This document shows, one piece after another, positions 19,791-27,247 of a stretch of 64,000 nt of DNA. Location of the stretch: contig NZ_BBJJ01000006.1 in NCBI RefSeq assembly GCF_000739815.1, forward strand, positions 186,001 to 250,000, given 5' to 3'. The notes under the pieces were generated by a model. The model was not told the DNA's origin. It worked only from the letters and a program-made list of their open reading frames with translations, and did not search any database. This DNA comes from Paraburkholderia mimosarum LMG 23256 = NBRC 106338 (lineage in GTDB: Bacteria; Pseudomonadota; Gammaproteobacteria; Burkholderiales; Burkholderiaceae). The position numbers and the translations under genes are program-made. Each line of letters starts with the position of its first letter. The first letter of the stretch is position 1.

Positions 19791-19838
19791 GCGCAGTGAG
19801 ACGCGCAGTGAGACGCGCAGTGAGACGCGCAGTGAGAC
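19791..19838. repeat. 12-bp tandem repeat, four perfect copies
   Basis: GCGCAGTGAGAC is repeated four times without mismatch, 175 nt before the phytanoyl-CoA dioxygenase-like gene. The unit length is a multiple of three, so any frame through it stays open (RSET or VSLR repeats). Such arrays change copy number by slippage. Confidence 0.9.
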
Positions 19839-20013
19839 GTCGCCGCATGGAGCCACCGTGCGCGGCGGCGTGGCGCTTCCCCCCGTGCCGCCACGCTTTA
19901 CAATCGATACGTCGGCAGGACGCCGCGGCGGTGTCATCGAAGGTCGCGACGCACAGCGCTACGAACACAGGCTGCGGCCCTTGCCCGGATCGAGATCGCA
20001 TAACGGAAGTCCC

Positions 20014-20775
20014 ATGTCAGTCCATTCAAAGAAAGAACAGGTGCAGGCGCTACGCGAACGCGGCTTCGTGGTCGTGCCGGGGCTCGTCTCACCCGAGCGC
20101 TGCGAGGCGATCAAGCGGGTGGGCGAGGAGCAGTTGCACGCGGCTGCCGCGCCGCTCGAATTCGAAGCCGATTTGCGCTATCCCGGCGCGCCCGAGTCGA
20201 AGGAGGCACCCGGAGGCCATACGGTGCGGCGCCTGCTCGACGCCTACTCGCGCCATGCCCTGTTTCGCGAATGGGCGACGTCGCCGGAAATCGCGGGATG
20301 GATGGAGCTGTATTTCGGCGAGGAGCCGGTCCTTTCGCGCGCGCATCATAACTGCATGATGACGAAGCACCCGCACTACGGCAGTCTCACGGGCTGGCAT
20401 CGCGACGTGCGCTACTGGTCGTTCGAGCGCGACGACCTCGTGTCGGTCTGGCTCGCGCTCGGACCGGAGACGATGGAAAACGGCGGACTGTGGTTCGTGC
20501 CCGGTTCTCACGAAGCGCCGTTCACGTCGGAATGCTTCGACGCCGCGAAGTTCTTCCGCGCGGACCTGCCGCAGAACAAGGCGTGGATCGACCGCGCCAT
20601 CTCACCGACGCTCGCCGCCGGCGACGTCGTGTTCTTCCACTGCAACACGCTGCATTCGGCGGGGCAGAACCAGAGTGACAGGGTGAAGTTTTCGCTCGTG
20701 TACACCTATCACGGCGCGAGCAATGTGCCGCTGCCGGGCACGCGGTCGGCGTCGAAGCCCGAAGTGAAGCTCTGA
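20014..20775 (+). CDS. Phytanoyl-CoA dioxygenase family protein
   Basis: A 253-residue Fe(II)/2-oxoglutarate-dependent oxygenase of the PhyH type. The iron triad is His129 and Asp131 (TGWHRDVRYW) with His214 (CNTLHSAG), and Arg223 (SDRVKFS) is placed for 2-oxoglutarate. The substrate is unknown; bacterial members hydroxylate small metabolites or lipids. Start ATG 20014 has GGAAG upstream; a longer in-frame version runs through the tandem repeat and is unlikely. It stands alone, with the small DUF3185 gene convergent. Confidence 0.82.
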   Translation: MSVHSKKEQVQALRERGFVVVPGLVSPERCEAIKRVGEEQLHAAAAPLEFEADLRYPGAPESKEAPGGHTVRRLLDAYSRHALFREWATSPEIAGWMELYFGEEPVLSRAHHNCMMTKHPHYGSLTGWHRDVRYWSFERDDLVSVWLALGPETMENGGLWFVPGSHEAPFTSECFDAAKFFRADLPQNKAWIDRAISPTLAAGDVVFFHCNTLHSAGQNQSDRVKFSLVYTYHGASNVPLPGTRSASKPEVKL

Positions 20776-20833
20776 GTCGAAGCGGGGTTGGCCGCGCGCC
20801 GGGCGGCTTGCTAGTGCGCGGCTGCGTGAAGGC

Positions 20834-21040
20834 CTAGCGCCGCCGCCCCGACATCGCAAGCCCGGTGATGCCCGCGAGCGTCGCGGCCACGCCGCCTCCG
20901 ATCAGCAGGATCGTGCGGTTCGTGGGCGCGCCGGTGAAGAGGCGCGACATGTCGTTCGCGAATGAATGAAGCGACTGGCCGCCGAAGTACAGCAGGACGA
21001 CGCCGCAGGCGATGAGCGCGATCGAAACCGCTTTGGCCAT
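20834..21040 (-). CDS. Small DUF3185 membrane protein
   Basis: A 68-residue protein with two hydrophobic helices (AVSIALIACGVVLLYFGG and ILLIGGGVAATLAGITGLA) joined by a hydrophilic loop containing SLHSFANDMSRLFTGAP, and a basic C-terminus (SGRRR). The layout is that of DUF3185, whose function is unknown. GAGAGG precedes the ATG at 21040. Confidence 0.75.
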   Translation of the reverse strand: MAKAVSIALIACGVVLLYFGGQSLHSFANDMSRLFTGAPTNRTILLIGGGVAATLAGITGLAMSGRRR

Positions 21041-21260
21041 GAGCAACCTCTCGCAAAGGATGGACGTCGCAGTGTAGGCGAGCGGCCGCAGCGCGTCCAG
21101 GATGTGTGTCTTCTTCCCGCGGCACGCGACTTGCCACAGCATTTCCCGCATAGTGGGCATCTGCGCTAGCCGAGCGGATTGGCTAACATAGCTGCCTCGC
21201 CGGGGGCGGCGCGCCGCGCGCCCCTTCGCTTACTACCCGTTTTTGCCGAGGATCCAGACC

Positions 21261-22304
21261 ATGGCCTACGAAGCAGCCTCAGAACGCTATTCGGAAATGC
21301 AGTACCGCTTTTGCGGCAAATCGGGGCTCAAGCTGCCCGCGCTCTCGCTCGGTCTGTGGCACAACTTCGGCGACACCACGCCGATCTCGACCCAGCGCGA
21401 CATCCTGCGCACCGCGTTCGATCTCGGCATCACGCACTTCGACCTCGCGAACAATTACGGGCCGCCGTACGGCAGCGCCGAGACCAATTTCGGCCGCATT
21501 TTCAAGGACGATTTCCGTCCGTACCGCGACGAACTGCTGATCTCCTCGAAGGCCGGCTGGGACATGTGGCCGGGCCCGTATGGCCAGGGCGGCGGCTCGC
21601 GAAAGTATGTGCTCGCGAGCCTCGACCAGAGTCTGCAGCGCATGGGTCTCGATTACGTCGACATCTTCTATTCGCACCGCTTCGACGTGGATACGCCGCT
21701 CGAGGAAACGGCGGGCGCGCTCGCCACGGCCGTGCAGCAGGGCAAGGCGCTCTACGTGGGCATCTCGTCGTATTCGCCCGGGAAGACGCGCGAAATGGCC
21801 GCGCTGCTCGCCGAGCACAAAGTGCCGCTGCTCATTCACCAGCCGTCGTACAACATGCTCAATCGCTGGGTCGAGGAGGAACTGCTCGACACGCTCGACG
21901 ACCTCGGCACGGGCAGCATTGCGTTCACGCCGCTCGCGCAGGGCGTGCTCACGAACAAGTACCTGAACGGCGTGCCCGAGGATGCGCGCGTGAACCGTCC
22001 GGGCGGCGGCTCGCTCAAGAGCGAGCACCTGAGCGCGACGAACCTCGAGCACGTGCGCAAGCTCAACGACCTCGCACTGCGCCGCGGCCAGAGCCTCGCG
22101 CAGATGGCGATCGCCTGGACGCTGCGCGGCGGCCGCGTGACCTCGGCGCTGATCGGCGCGAGCCGTGCGGAGCAGGTGCGCGAGAACGTCGCCGCGCTGA
22201 AGAACCTCGAGTTCTCGAAGGAAGAGCTCGCGGAGATCGACCGCTATGCGACCGAAGGCGGCGTGAATCTGTGGGAGAAGCCGTCTACGGATCAGGCCAT
22301 CTGA
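21261..22304 (+). CDS. Aldo/keto reductase, YghZ type
   Basis: NADPH-dependent reductase of 347 residues with a (beta/alpha)8 barrel. The catalytic tetrad is visible: Asp and Tyr in FDLANNYGPPYGSAE, Lys in LLISSKAGWDMWPGPYG and His in IFYSHRFD. The long GPYGQGGGSRKY loop is typical of the YghZ/Gpr group, which reduces L-glyceraldehyde 3-phosphate and methylglyoxal. The cofactor segment ALIGASRAEQVREN lies near the C-terminus. ATG 21261 has GAGGA upstream. Monocistronic, with a strong terminator. Confidence 0.9.
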   Translation: MAYEAASERYSEMQYRFCGKSGLKLPALSLGLWHNFGDTTPISTQRDILRTAFDLGITHFDLANNYGPPYGSAETNFGRIFKDDFRPYRDELLISSKAGWDMWPGPYGQGGGSRKYVLASLDQSLQRMGLDYVDIFYSHRFDVDTPLEETAGALATAVQQGKALYVGISSYSPGKTREMAALLAEHKVPLLIHQPSYNMLNRWVEEELLDTLDDLGTGSIAFTPLAQGVLTNKYLNGVPEDARVNRPGGGSLKSEHLSATNLEHVRKLNDLALRRGQSLAQMAIAWTLRGGRVTSALIGASRAEQVRENVAALKNLEFSKEELAEIDRYATEGGVNLWEKPSTDQAI

Positions 22305-22345
22305 GCGGAGTGCTTCTGTCTCGCGCACGACCCGATCGAGCGACG

Positions 22346-22375
22346 AAACCGCCTCCTTGCGAGGCGGTTTTTTTT
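22346..22375 (+). terminator. Terminator of the aldo/keto reductase gene
   Basis: CCGCCTC / GAGGCGG stem with a 5-nt loop followed by eight T, 42 nt after the stop. Confidence 0.92.
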
Positions 22376-22495
22376 CCTCGTCCAACACGACGCCTGGTAC
22401 TTCCTTTGCCGCGCGCCGAAACGCCAGGACGCCGCTTCGCGCCGGCGGCTCGCCAGCCGCGGCGCGTGTCGAACGGAAGGTGCGAAGAAAATCCG

Positions 22496-22681
22496 CTACA
22501 TCAGCGCAGGCAGCGTCTCGACGAGCGCCACTGCAGCGAGCACACCGAGCAGCGCGCCGATCACGCGCAGCGTGTTGTGTCTGAACTCCGTCGCGCACGG
22601 CACCGCGCCAAGAAAGAGCGCGCCAGCGAGGGCCATCGGGATGATCATCACGAAATCGCCGATCGTGAAATAACCTTCCAT
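22496..22681 (-). CDS. Small two-helix membrane protein, unknown
   Basis: A 61-residue protein with hydrophobic segments at about 12-30 (VMIIPMALAGALFLGAV) and 42-58 (IGALLGVLAAVALVETL). ATG 22681 has a clear GGAG 7 nt upstream. A longer in-frame start at 22768 would run through the regulatory palindrome and is less likely. I do not recognise the family. The promoter region holds a 14-bp perfect palindrome and the recurrent GGGACC element. Confidence 0.6.
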   Translation of the reverse strand: MEGYFTIGDFVMIIPMALAGALFLGAVPCATEFRHNTLRVIGALLGVLAAVALVETLPALM

Positions 22682-22706
22682 GCTCGTCTCCTTTTCGACA
22701 AGAGTT

Positions 22707-22732
22707 AGCGCTATAGCGCTTAGTCTGGTCCC
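22707..22732 (-). promoter_or_regulatory. AGCGCT palindrome plus GGGACCAGA element
   Basis: AGCGCTATAGCGCT (22707-22720) is a perfect 14-bp palindrome, immediately upstream (on the minus strand) joined to GCATGGGACCAGACTA. GGGACC lies 46-51 nt before the ATG at 22681. The rest of 22682-23013 shows no gene. Confidence 0.5.
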
Positions 22733-23013
22733 ATGCAGAGCTATCGTAGGTGCGACAAAGGCTCGCAATGGTTGTCGTCCGGGTCGTCATGCGGACGGCA
22801 TGCGCTGCGGCCTCGGGCCTCAAATCGAGTATAGGTGAGGACGGCGAGCCAGGCGGCGCGCGCATGGGCCGCCTGGCTGCCCCGTGAGGCGCGTGCCCCG
22901 CCGCCAAGGCCCGCCTGAGGCGGCGCCCCGTAGCGCTGCCATGCACGCAGCGCTCGAAGCGCGAGTTGTCTGAATATTACGGATGCCTTTCGAGTGCGGT
23001 GGCGCACGCCCCT

Positions 23014-24255
23014 TCAGGCCGCTCCGGCGCGCTCGCGCGCGCGCAGCTTCATCGCAAGCGCAAGCCCCGCGACCAGCAGAACGATCACGAGCCCGGCCAC
23101 CCCGCCCCAGCCGGCCGCGGCCCAGAAATGACCGCCGATCGACCCCATCACACTCGAGCCGAGGTAATAGGCGAGCAGGTAGACCGCGGCGGCCTGGCCC
23201 TTCGCTTCGCGCGCGAGCCGGCCTACCCAGCCGCTCGCCACCGCGTGGCCCGCGAAAAAGCCGATGGTGAGGCAGGCGATCCCTGCGGCAATGGCGGTGA
23301 GCGGCGCGAACAGCGTGAGCACCACGCCCGTGAGCATCACCGCGAGACTCGCGATCAGCACGCGGCCGCGCCCGAAAGTGTCGGCCATGCGGCCCGACCA
23401 CGGCGAGGCGACCACGCCTGTCAGATAGACGAGAAAAATCGCGCCGATGGCTGCCTGGCTCATGTGATAAGGCGGGGCAATCAGCCGGTAGCCGATGTAG
23501 TTATAGAGTGTCACGAAGCTGCCCATGAGCACGAATCCCATGGCGAACAGCATGGGCAGGCCCGGCCGCGCGAAGTGGCGCAGCAGCGCCGCGCGGTGAT
23601 GCGCGAAGCCTAGGCCGCGCTTGGGCATGAAGTGGCGCGAGGGCGGCAGGAGCGAGCGGAACGCGAGGGTGGAGAGCAGCCCGAGCACGCCGATCACGGC
23701 GACCGCCGCGCGCCAGCCGAACAGATCCGTGAGGATCCCCGTGATCACGCGCCCCGCCATGCCGCCAATGGCCGTGCCGCCCACATAGAGGCCCATCGAA
23801 AGGCCGAGCCCGTCCGGATGCATTTCCTCGGCGAGCCAGGCCATCGCCACCGCCGGCACGCCGCCAAGCGCGATGCCTTCGAGCGTGCGCAGCACGAGCA
23901 ACTGATGCCAGTGCGGCACGAAGGCCGAGGCGAGCGTGAGCAGCGACGAGGCGCACAGCGAGGCGGTCATCATGCCGCGCCGGCTCCAGCCTTCGGAGAC
24001 GAAACCCGCGACGAAAATCGCGATGGCGAGCGCGGCCGTGGTGAACGAGAGGGAGAGGCTGCTCTGCGCGGGGCTTACGCCGAACGTCTCGGAGAACGCG
24101 GGCAGGAGCGGCTGCACGCAGTAGAGAAGCGAAAACGTGGCGTAGCCCGCGAAGAGCAGTGCGAGGCTCGCGCGCCAGAATTCGCGGGTGCCTCGTTCGA
24201 TATACGGAACGGCGGCGCGCGCGCCATTGCGCGTGGTGGCCGATGTTGCAGTCAC
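23014..24255 (-). CDS. MFS transporter, YnfM family
   Basis: Inner-membrane carrier of 413 residues with 12 predicted helices. The first helix region (FWRASLALLFAGYATFSLLYCVQPLLPAFSETFGVSPAQSSLSLS) is the signature of the YnfM/AraJ-like exporters. The MFS loop 2-3 motif appears as GFVSEGWSRRGMM and the central repeat as GRMADTFGRGRVL. Start is GTG 24255 with AGGAG 8 nt upstream. Substrate is unknown. It shares the GGGACC promoter element with the small gene upstream in this list. Confidence 0.85.
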   Translation of the reverse strand: MTATSATTRNGARAAVPYIERGTREFWRASLALLFAGYATFSLLYCVQPLLPAFSETFGVSPAQSSLSLSFTTAALAIAIFVAGFVSEGWSRRGMMTASLCASSLLTLASAFVPHWHQLLVLRTLEGIALGGVPAVAMAWLAEEMHPDGLGLSMGLYVGGTAIGGMAGRVITGILTDLFGWRAAVAVIGVLGLLSTLAFRSLLPPSRHFMPKRGLGFAHHRAALLRHFARPGLPMLFAMGFVLMGSFVTLYNYIGYRLIAPPYHMSQAAIGAIFLVYLTGVVASPWSGRMADTFGRGRVLIASLAVMLTGVVLTLFAPLTAIAAGIACLTIGFFAGHAVASGWVGRLAREAKGQAAAVYLLAYYLGSSVMGSIGGHFWAAAGWGGVAGLVIVLLVAGLALAMKLRARERAGAA

Positions 24256-24288
24256 GACGACGACTCCTGTCGATGCGGAGCGAACGCT

Positions 24289-24308
24289 TCAGCGCTAGCT
24301 CCGGTCCC
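24289..24308 (-). promoter_or_regulatory. GGGACCGGAGCTAGCGCTGA element before the YnfM-type gene
   Basis: On the minus strand GGGACCGGAG is followed directly by CTAGCGCTGA. GGGACC lies 48-53 nt before the GTG start at 24255. The same combination recurs at other genes in the window. Confidence 0.5.
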
Positions 24309-24421
24309 ACGCAAGGCGCGGATAGTGCAAAGGCGCAACGATACCCCTGATACGTGATGTGTGTCGGTGAGGGCTGCACGAGCGAGGCAAGCCGCGCTCG
24401 CGTCGAGGTAGACGCGGCCGA

Positions 24422-25981
24422 TCAACCCGGCGCGGGCGAGGCAGCCGACTGCGCGCCGCGAGCGGCGCCCGGCGCGCTGGCGGCGCTCGCGGGCTGCGCC
24501 TTCTGCGCATTCTGCGGATGGAGGAGCGCGGCATTGCCGGGCAAATCGGCCGCGGTCCAGCCGCCGCCCAGCGCCTTCACGAGCGCGACGCTCGCCGCCA
24601 TGCGCCGCCGCGAAATCGCCACGGCCTGGCGCTCGTTGGTGAGCGCCGTGGTTTGCGCGACCACGACGTCGAGGTAGGTGATCGCGCCGCTGCGGTAGCG
24701 ATTGCTGATGGTCGCGAGCGTGCGCTGTGCGGCCTCCACCGCGCGGTCCTGGGCGGCCGCCTCCTGCTCCAGCACGCGCAGCGCGGCGAGGTTGTCCTCG
24801 ACCTCGCCGAAGGCGTCGAGCACGGTCTCCCGGTACTGCGCGACGCTCGCGTCGTATTGGGCGCGCGCCTCGTCGCGCACCGACTCGCGGCCGCCGAAAT
24901 CGAGCAGCGTGCCCGCAAGCGTCGGCCCCAGCGACCAGAAGCGTGCGGGCGCAACGAGCCATTGGCTGAAGTTGGTCGCCTCGAGTCCGCCCGTCACCGC
25001 GAGCATGAGGCTCGGGAAAAACGCCGCCGTCGCCACGCCCACCTGCGCGTTCGCTGCCGCAATGCGCCGCTCGGCGGCTGCGATGTCGGGACGCCGCTCC
25101 AGCAAGGTCGAGGGAAGGCCCGGCGGGCTCGCGATCGCGCGCACCGTGTAGACCGCTTTCGGTGCGACCGGCAGCGAGAACGTCGACGGCGACTGCCCGA
25201 CGAGGATCGCAATCGCATGCTCGAGCTGTGCGCGCTGCACGCCGAGATCGATGGCCTGCGCCTCGGTGGTCTGCAGTTGCGTTTGCGCCTGGCCCACGTC
25301 GGCGTCGGTCGCGATGCCCCCCGCGTAGCGGTTCTGCGTGAGTTCGAGCGACTCGCGGTACGCCTTGATCGTGTCGTCGAGCAACTGGCGTTCGCGGTCG
25401 ATGCCGCGCAGCTCGAAGTAGTCGGTCGCGAGTTCGGCCTGCATGGAGAGCAGCACGGCCTGCATGTCGGCGGCGCTCGCCTGCGCGTTGGCCCGGGCGG
25501 CCTCGACGTTGCGCGCGACGCGGCCCCAGATGTCCGGCTCCCATGTCGCGTCGATGCGCAGAGAGTAATCGTTGATCGTGCGTCCCGCTTTCGACGTGAA
25601 TGCGAGGTTTTCGGAGGTGCGGTAGCGCGAGAAGTCGCCGCTCGCCGTCACGAGCGGAAAGAAGCCCGAGCGCTGCTGCGCGACGTTCGCGCGCGCCGCG
25701 CGAAAGTGCGCCTGAGCAGCCTGCACGTTCTGGTTCGCGCCTTCGACCTGGGTCACGAGCGCGTCGAGCGTCGCGTCCTCGTAGATCGTCCACCACGCGC
25801 CGCGCGGTGCGTTGTCGGCGGGCTGTGCGATCGTCCAGCCCGTGCCCTCGAGTTCCTTGAATGTCGCGGCCACCGGCATCGCAGGGCGCACGTAGTCGGG
25901 CCCGACCGTGCAGCCGCCCAGCGCTGCTAACGCGGCGAGCGCGGTGAACGCGAGAAGTCGGGCGCGGGCGGCCGTCATCAT
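24422..25981 (-). CDS. RND efflux outer-membrane factor (NodT/OprM family lipoprotein)
   Basis: Outer-membrane channel of 519 residues. A signal peptide ends in the lipobox LAALGGC (Cys24 lipidated), followed by VGPDYVRPAMPVAATF, typical of OprM/NodT proteins. Two long helical repeats follow (YFELRGIDRERQLLDDT and its second copy ending RRMAASVALVKALGGGW). The last 30 residues are an Ala/Pro/Gln tail after the family end. It overlaps the adaptor gene by 4 nt (ATGA), the third gene of the pump operon. Confidence 0.9.
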   Translation of the reverse strand: MMTAARARLLAFTALAALAALGGCTVGPDYVRPAMPVAATFKELEGTGWTIAQPADNAPRGAWWTIYEDATLDALVTQVEGANQNVQAAQAHFRAARANVAQQRSGFFPLVTASGDFSRYRTSENLAFTSKAGRTINDYSLRIDATWEPDIWGRVARNVEAARANAQASAADMQAVLLSMQAELATDYFELRGIDRERQLLDDTIKAYRESLELTQNRYAGGIATDADVGQAQTQLQTTEAQAIDLGVQRAQLEHAIAILVGQSPSTFSLPVAPKAVYTVRAIASPPGLPSTLLERRPDIAAAERRIAAANAQVGVATAAFFPSLMLAVTGGLEATNFSQWLVAPARFWSLGPTLAGTLLDFGGRESVRDEARAQYDASVAQYRETVLDAFGEVEDNLAALRVLEQEAAAQDRAVEAAQRTLATISNRYRSGAITYLDVVVAQTTALTNERQAVAISRRRMAASVALVKALGGGWTAADLPGNAALLHPQNAQKAQPASAASAPGAARGAQSAASPAPG

Positions 25982-27237
25982 TCACCCTGCGCCTGTGCGC
26001 TTGTACCGTGCGCGCCATGCGCGCCGCTCGCACCATGCGCCGCACCGGCCTCATGCGCGCCGCGCGGCTGCACGATGCGCACCGGCGTGCCTTCCACGAT
26101 CGCGTCCTGCGGATTGATGATCACGCGCTCGTCGCCAGAGAGGCCCGCTACCACCGCGACGCGCGTGCCGAAATCGGTGCCGAGCGTGACCTTCACGAGC
26201 TTCACGCGGTCTTGCCCATCGACGGTCGCCACCACGACGCCATCGGGGCGGAACAGGAAGGTGTTGCCGGGCAACGTGATCGGCGTGGCCGAGCCGTCGA
26301 GCGCGAAATGCACCTGCGCGTACGCGCCGGGCAGCAACTCGCCGCTGCGGTTGTCGACATCGACTTCGACGAGCATCGTCCGCTGCTGCTGATCGACCGC
26401 GCCCGCCGTGCGCGCGACGACGCCCGCAAAGCGCTTGCCCTGCGCTTCATTGAGCGTGAGATACGCGTGCTGCTGCACGCGGATCTGCTGCGCGTAAGCC
26501 TGCGGCACGTTGGCGTAGACACGCAGCCGGTCGGCCTGCGCGAGATGGAACAACTCCTTTTGCGAGGTGCCGCCATTGCCTGCGTCGATGAGCGCGCCGA
26601 CGTCCACGTTGCGCGCCGTGACGATGCCGTCAAACGGTGCCGTCACGCGCTCGTACGACTGCAGTTGCGAGAGCCGCGAGACGTTGAAGCGCGCGGATTC
26701 GAGCGTCGCCTTCTTCGCGAGCATGTCGCCGACTTTTTCGTCAGCGTCCTGTTTCGCCACGGAGCGCGTTTGCAGCATCTGCGTCCAGCGGTCGGCCGTC
26801 GTTTTGGCGAGCGCGTAGTTCGCTTCGGCGTTGGCGAGGTCGGCGCGCGCGGCGCGTAGCTGGTCGTCCACTTCGGGCGCGTCGATTTCGGCGAGGAGCT
26901 GGCCTGCCTTCACGTGCGCGCCGATGTCGAAGTACCACTTGCGCAGATAGCCGCTGGTGCGCGCGTAGATCGGCGTGTCGAGAAACGCCTGCACGTTGCC
27001 GGGCAGCACGAGGTCGAGCGCGCGCGCCGAGCGCTGCGGCGTGACCACCTGCACGGCGAGCGTGCTGGCGGTCTTCGCGTCGCGTTCGAGTGCGGCATGC
27101 GCGCTATGGCGCGACCAGATGCCCTGCGCCGCGAGCCCCAGCACGACGAGCGCGGCGAGCACGAGGGGCCAGCGGCGCGATCGGCGTGGGGCCGGGTGCG
27201 GCTCGTGCGGCGAAGGCGTTTGCGAATGATTCGTCAT
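25978..27237 (-). CDS. RND efflux periplasmic adaptor (membrane fusion protein)
   Basis: A 419-residue adaptor linking the inner-membrane pump to the outer-membrane factor. One N-terminal anchor helix (WPLVLAALVVLGLAAQGIW), then the barrel-sandwich domain (YARTSGYLRKWYFDIGAHVKAGQLLAEIDAPEVD ... ERVTAPFDGIVTARNVDVG), an alpha-hairpin between them, a beta-barrel and a membrane-proximal domain. The C-terminus is a Gly/Ala/His-rich tail. ATG 27237 is used; 36 extra nt in frame upstream overlap the gap to the permease, only 10 nt away. Confidence 0.9.
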   Translation of the reverse strand: MTNHSQTPSPHEPHPAPRRSRRWPLVLAALVVLGLAAQGIWSRHSAHAALERDAKTASTLAVQVVTPQRSARALDLVLPGNVQAFLDTPIYARTSGYLRKWYFDIGAHVKAGQLLAEIDAPEVDDQLRAARADLANAEANYALAKTTADRWTQMLQTRSVAKQDADEKVGDMLAKKATLESARFNVSRLSQLQSYERVTAPFDGIVTARNVDVGALIDAGNGGTSQKELFHLAQADRLRVYANVPQAYAQQIRVQQHAYLTLNEAQGKRFAGVVARTAGAVDQQQRTMLVEVDVDNRSGELLPGAYAQVHFALDGSATPITLPGNTFLFRPDGVVVATVDGQDRVKLVKVTLGTDFGTRVAVVAGLSGDERVIINPQDAIVEGTPVRIVQPRGAHEAGAAHGASGAHGAHGTSAQAQGE

Positions 27238-27247
27238 GAGAGGGTAG

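Noticed and set aside
22719-22733. Upstream four-codon reading frame ATG-GGA-CCA-GAC-TAA inside the GGGACC element
   Set aside because: Copies at other genes run in different frames without an early stop, so the element is conserved as DNA or RNA, not as peptide.
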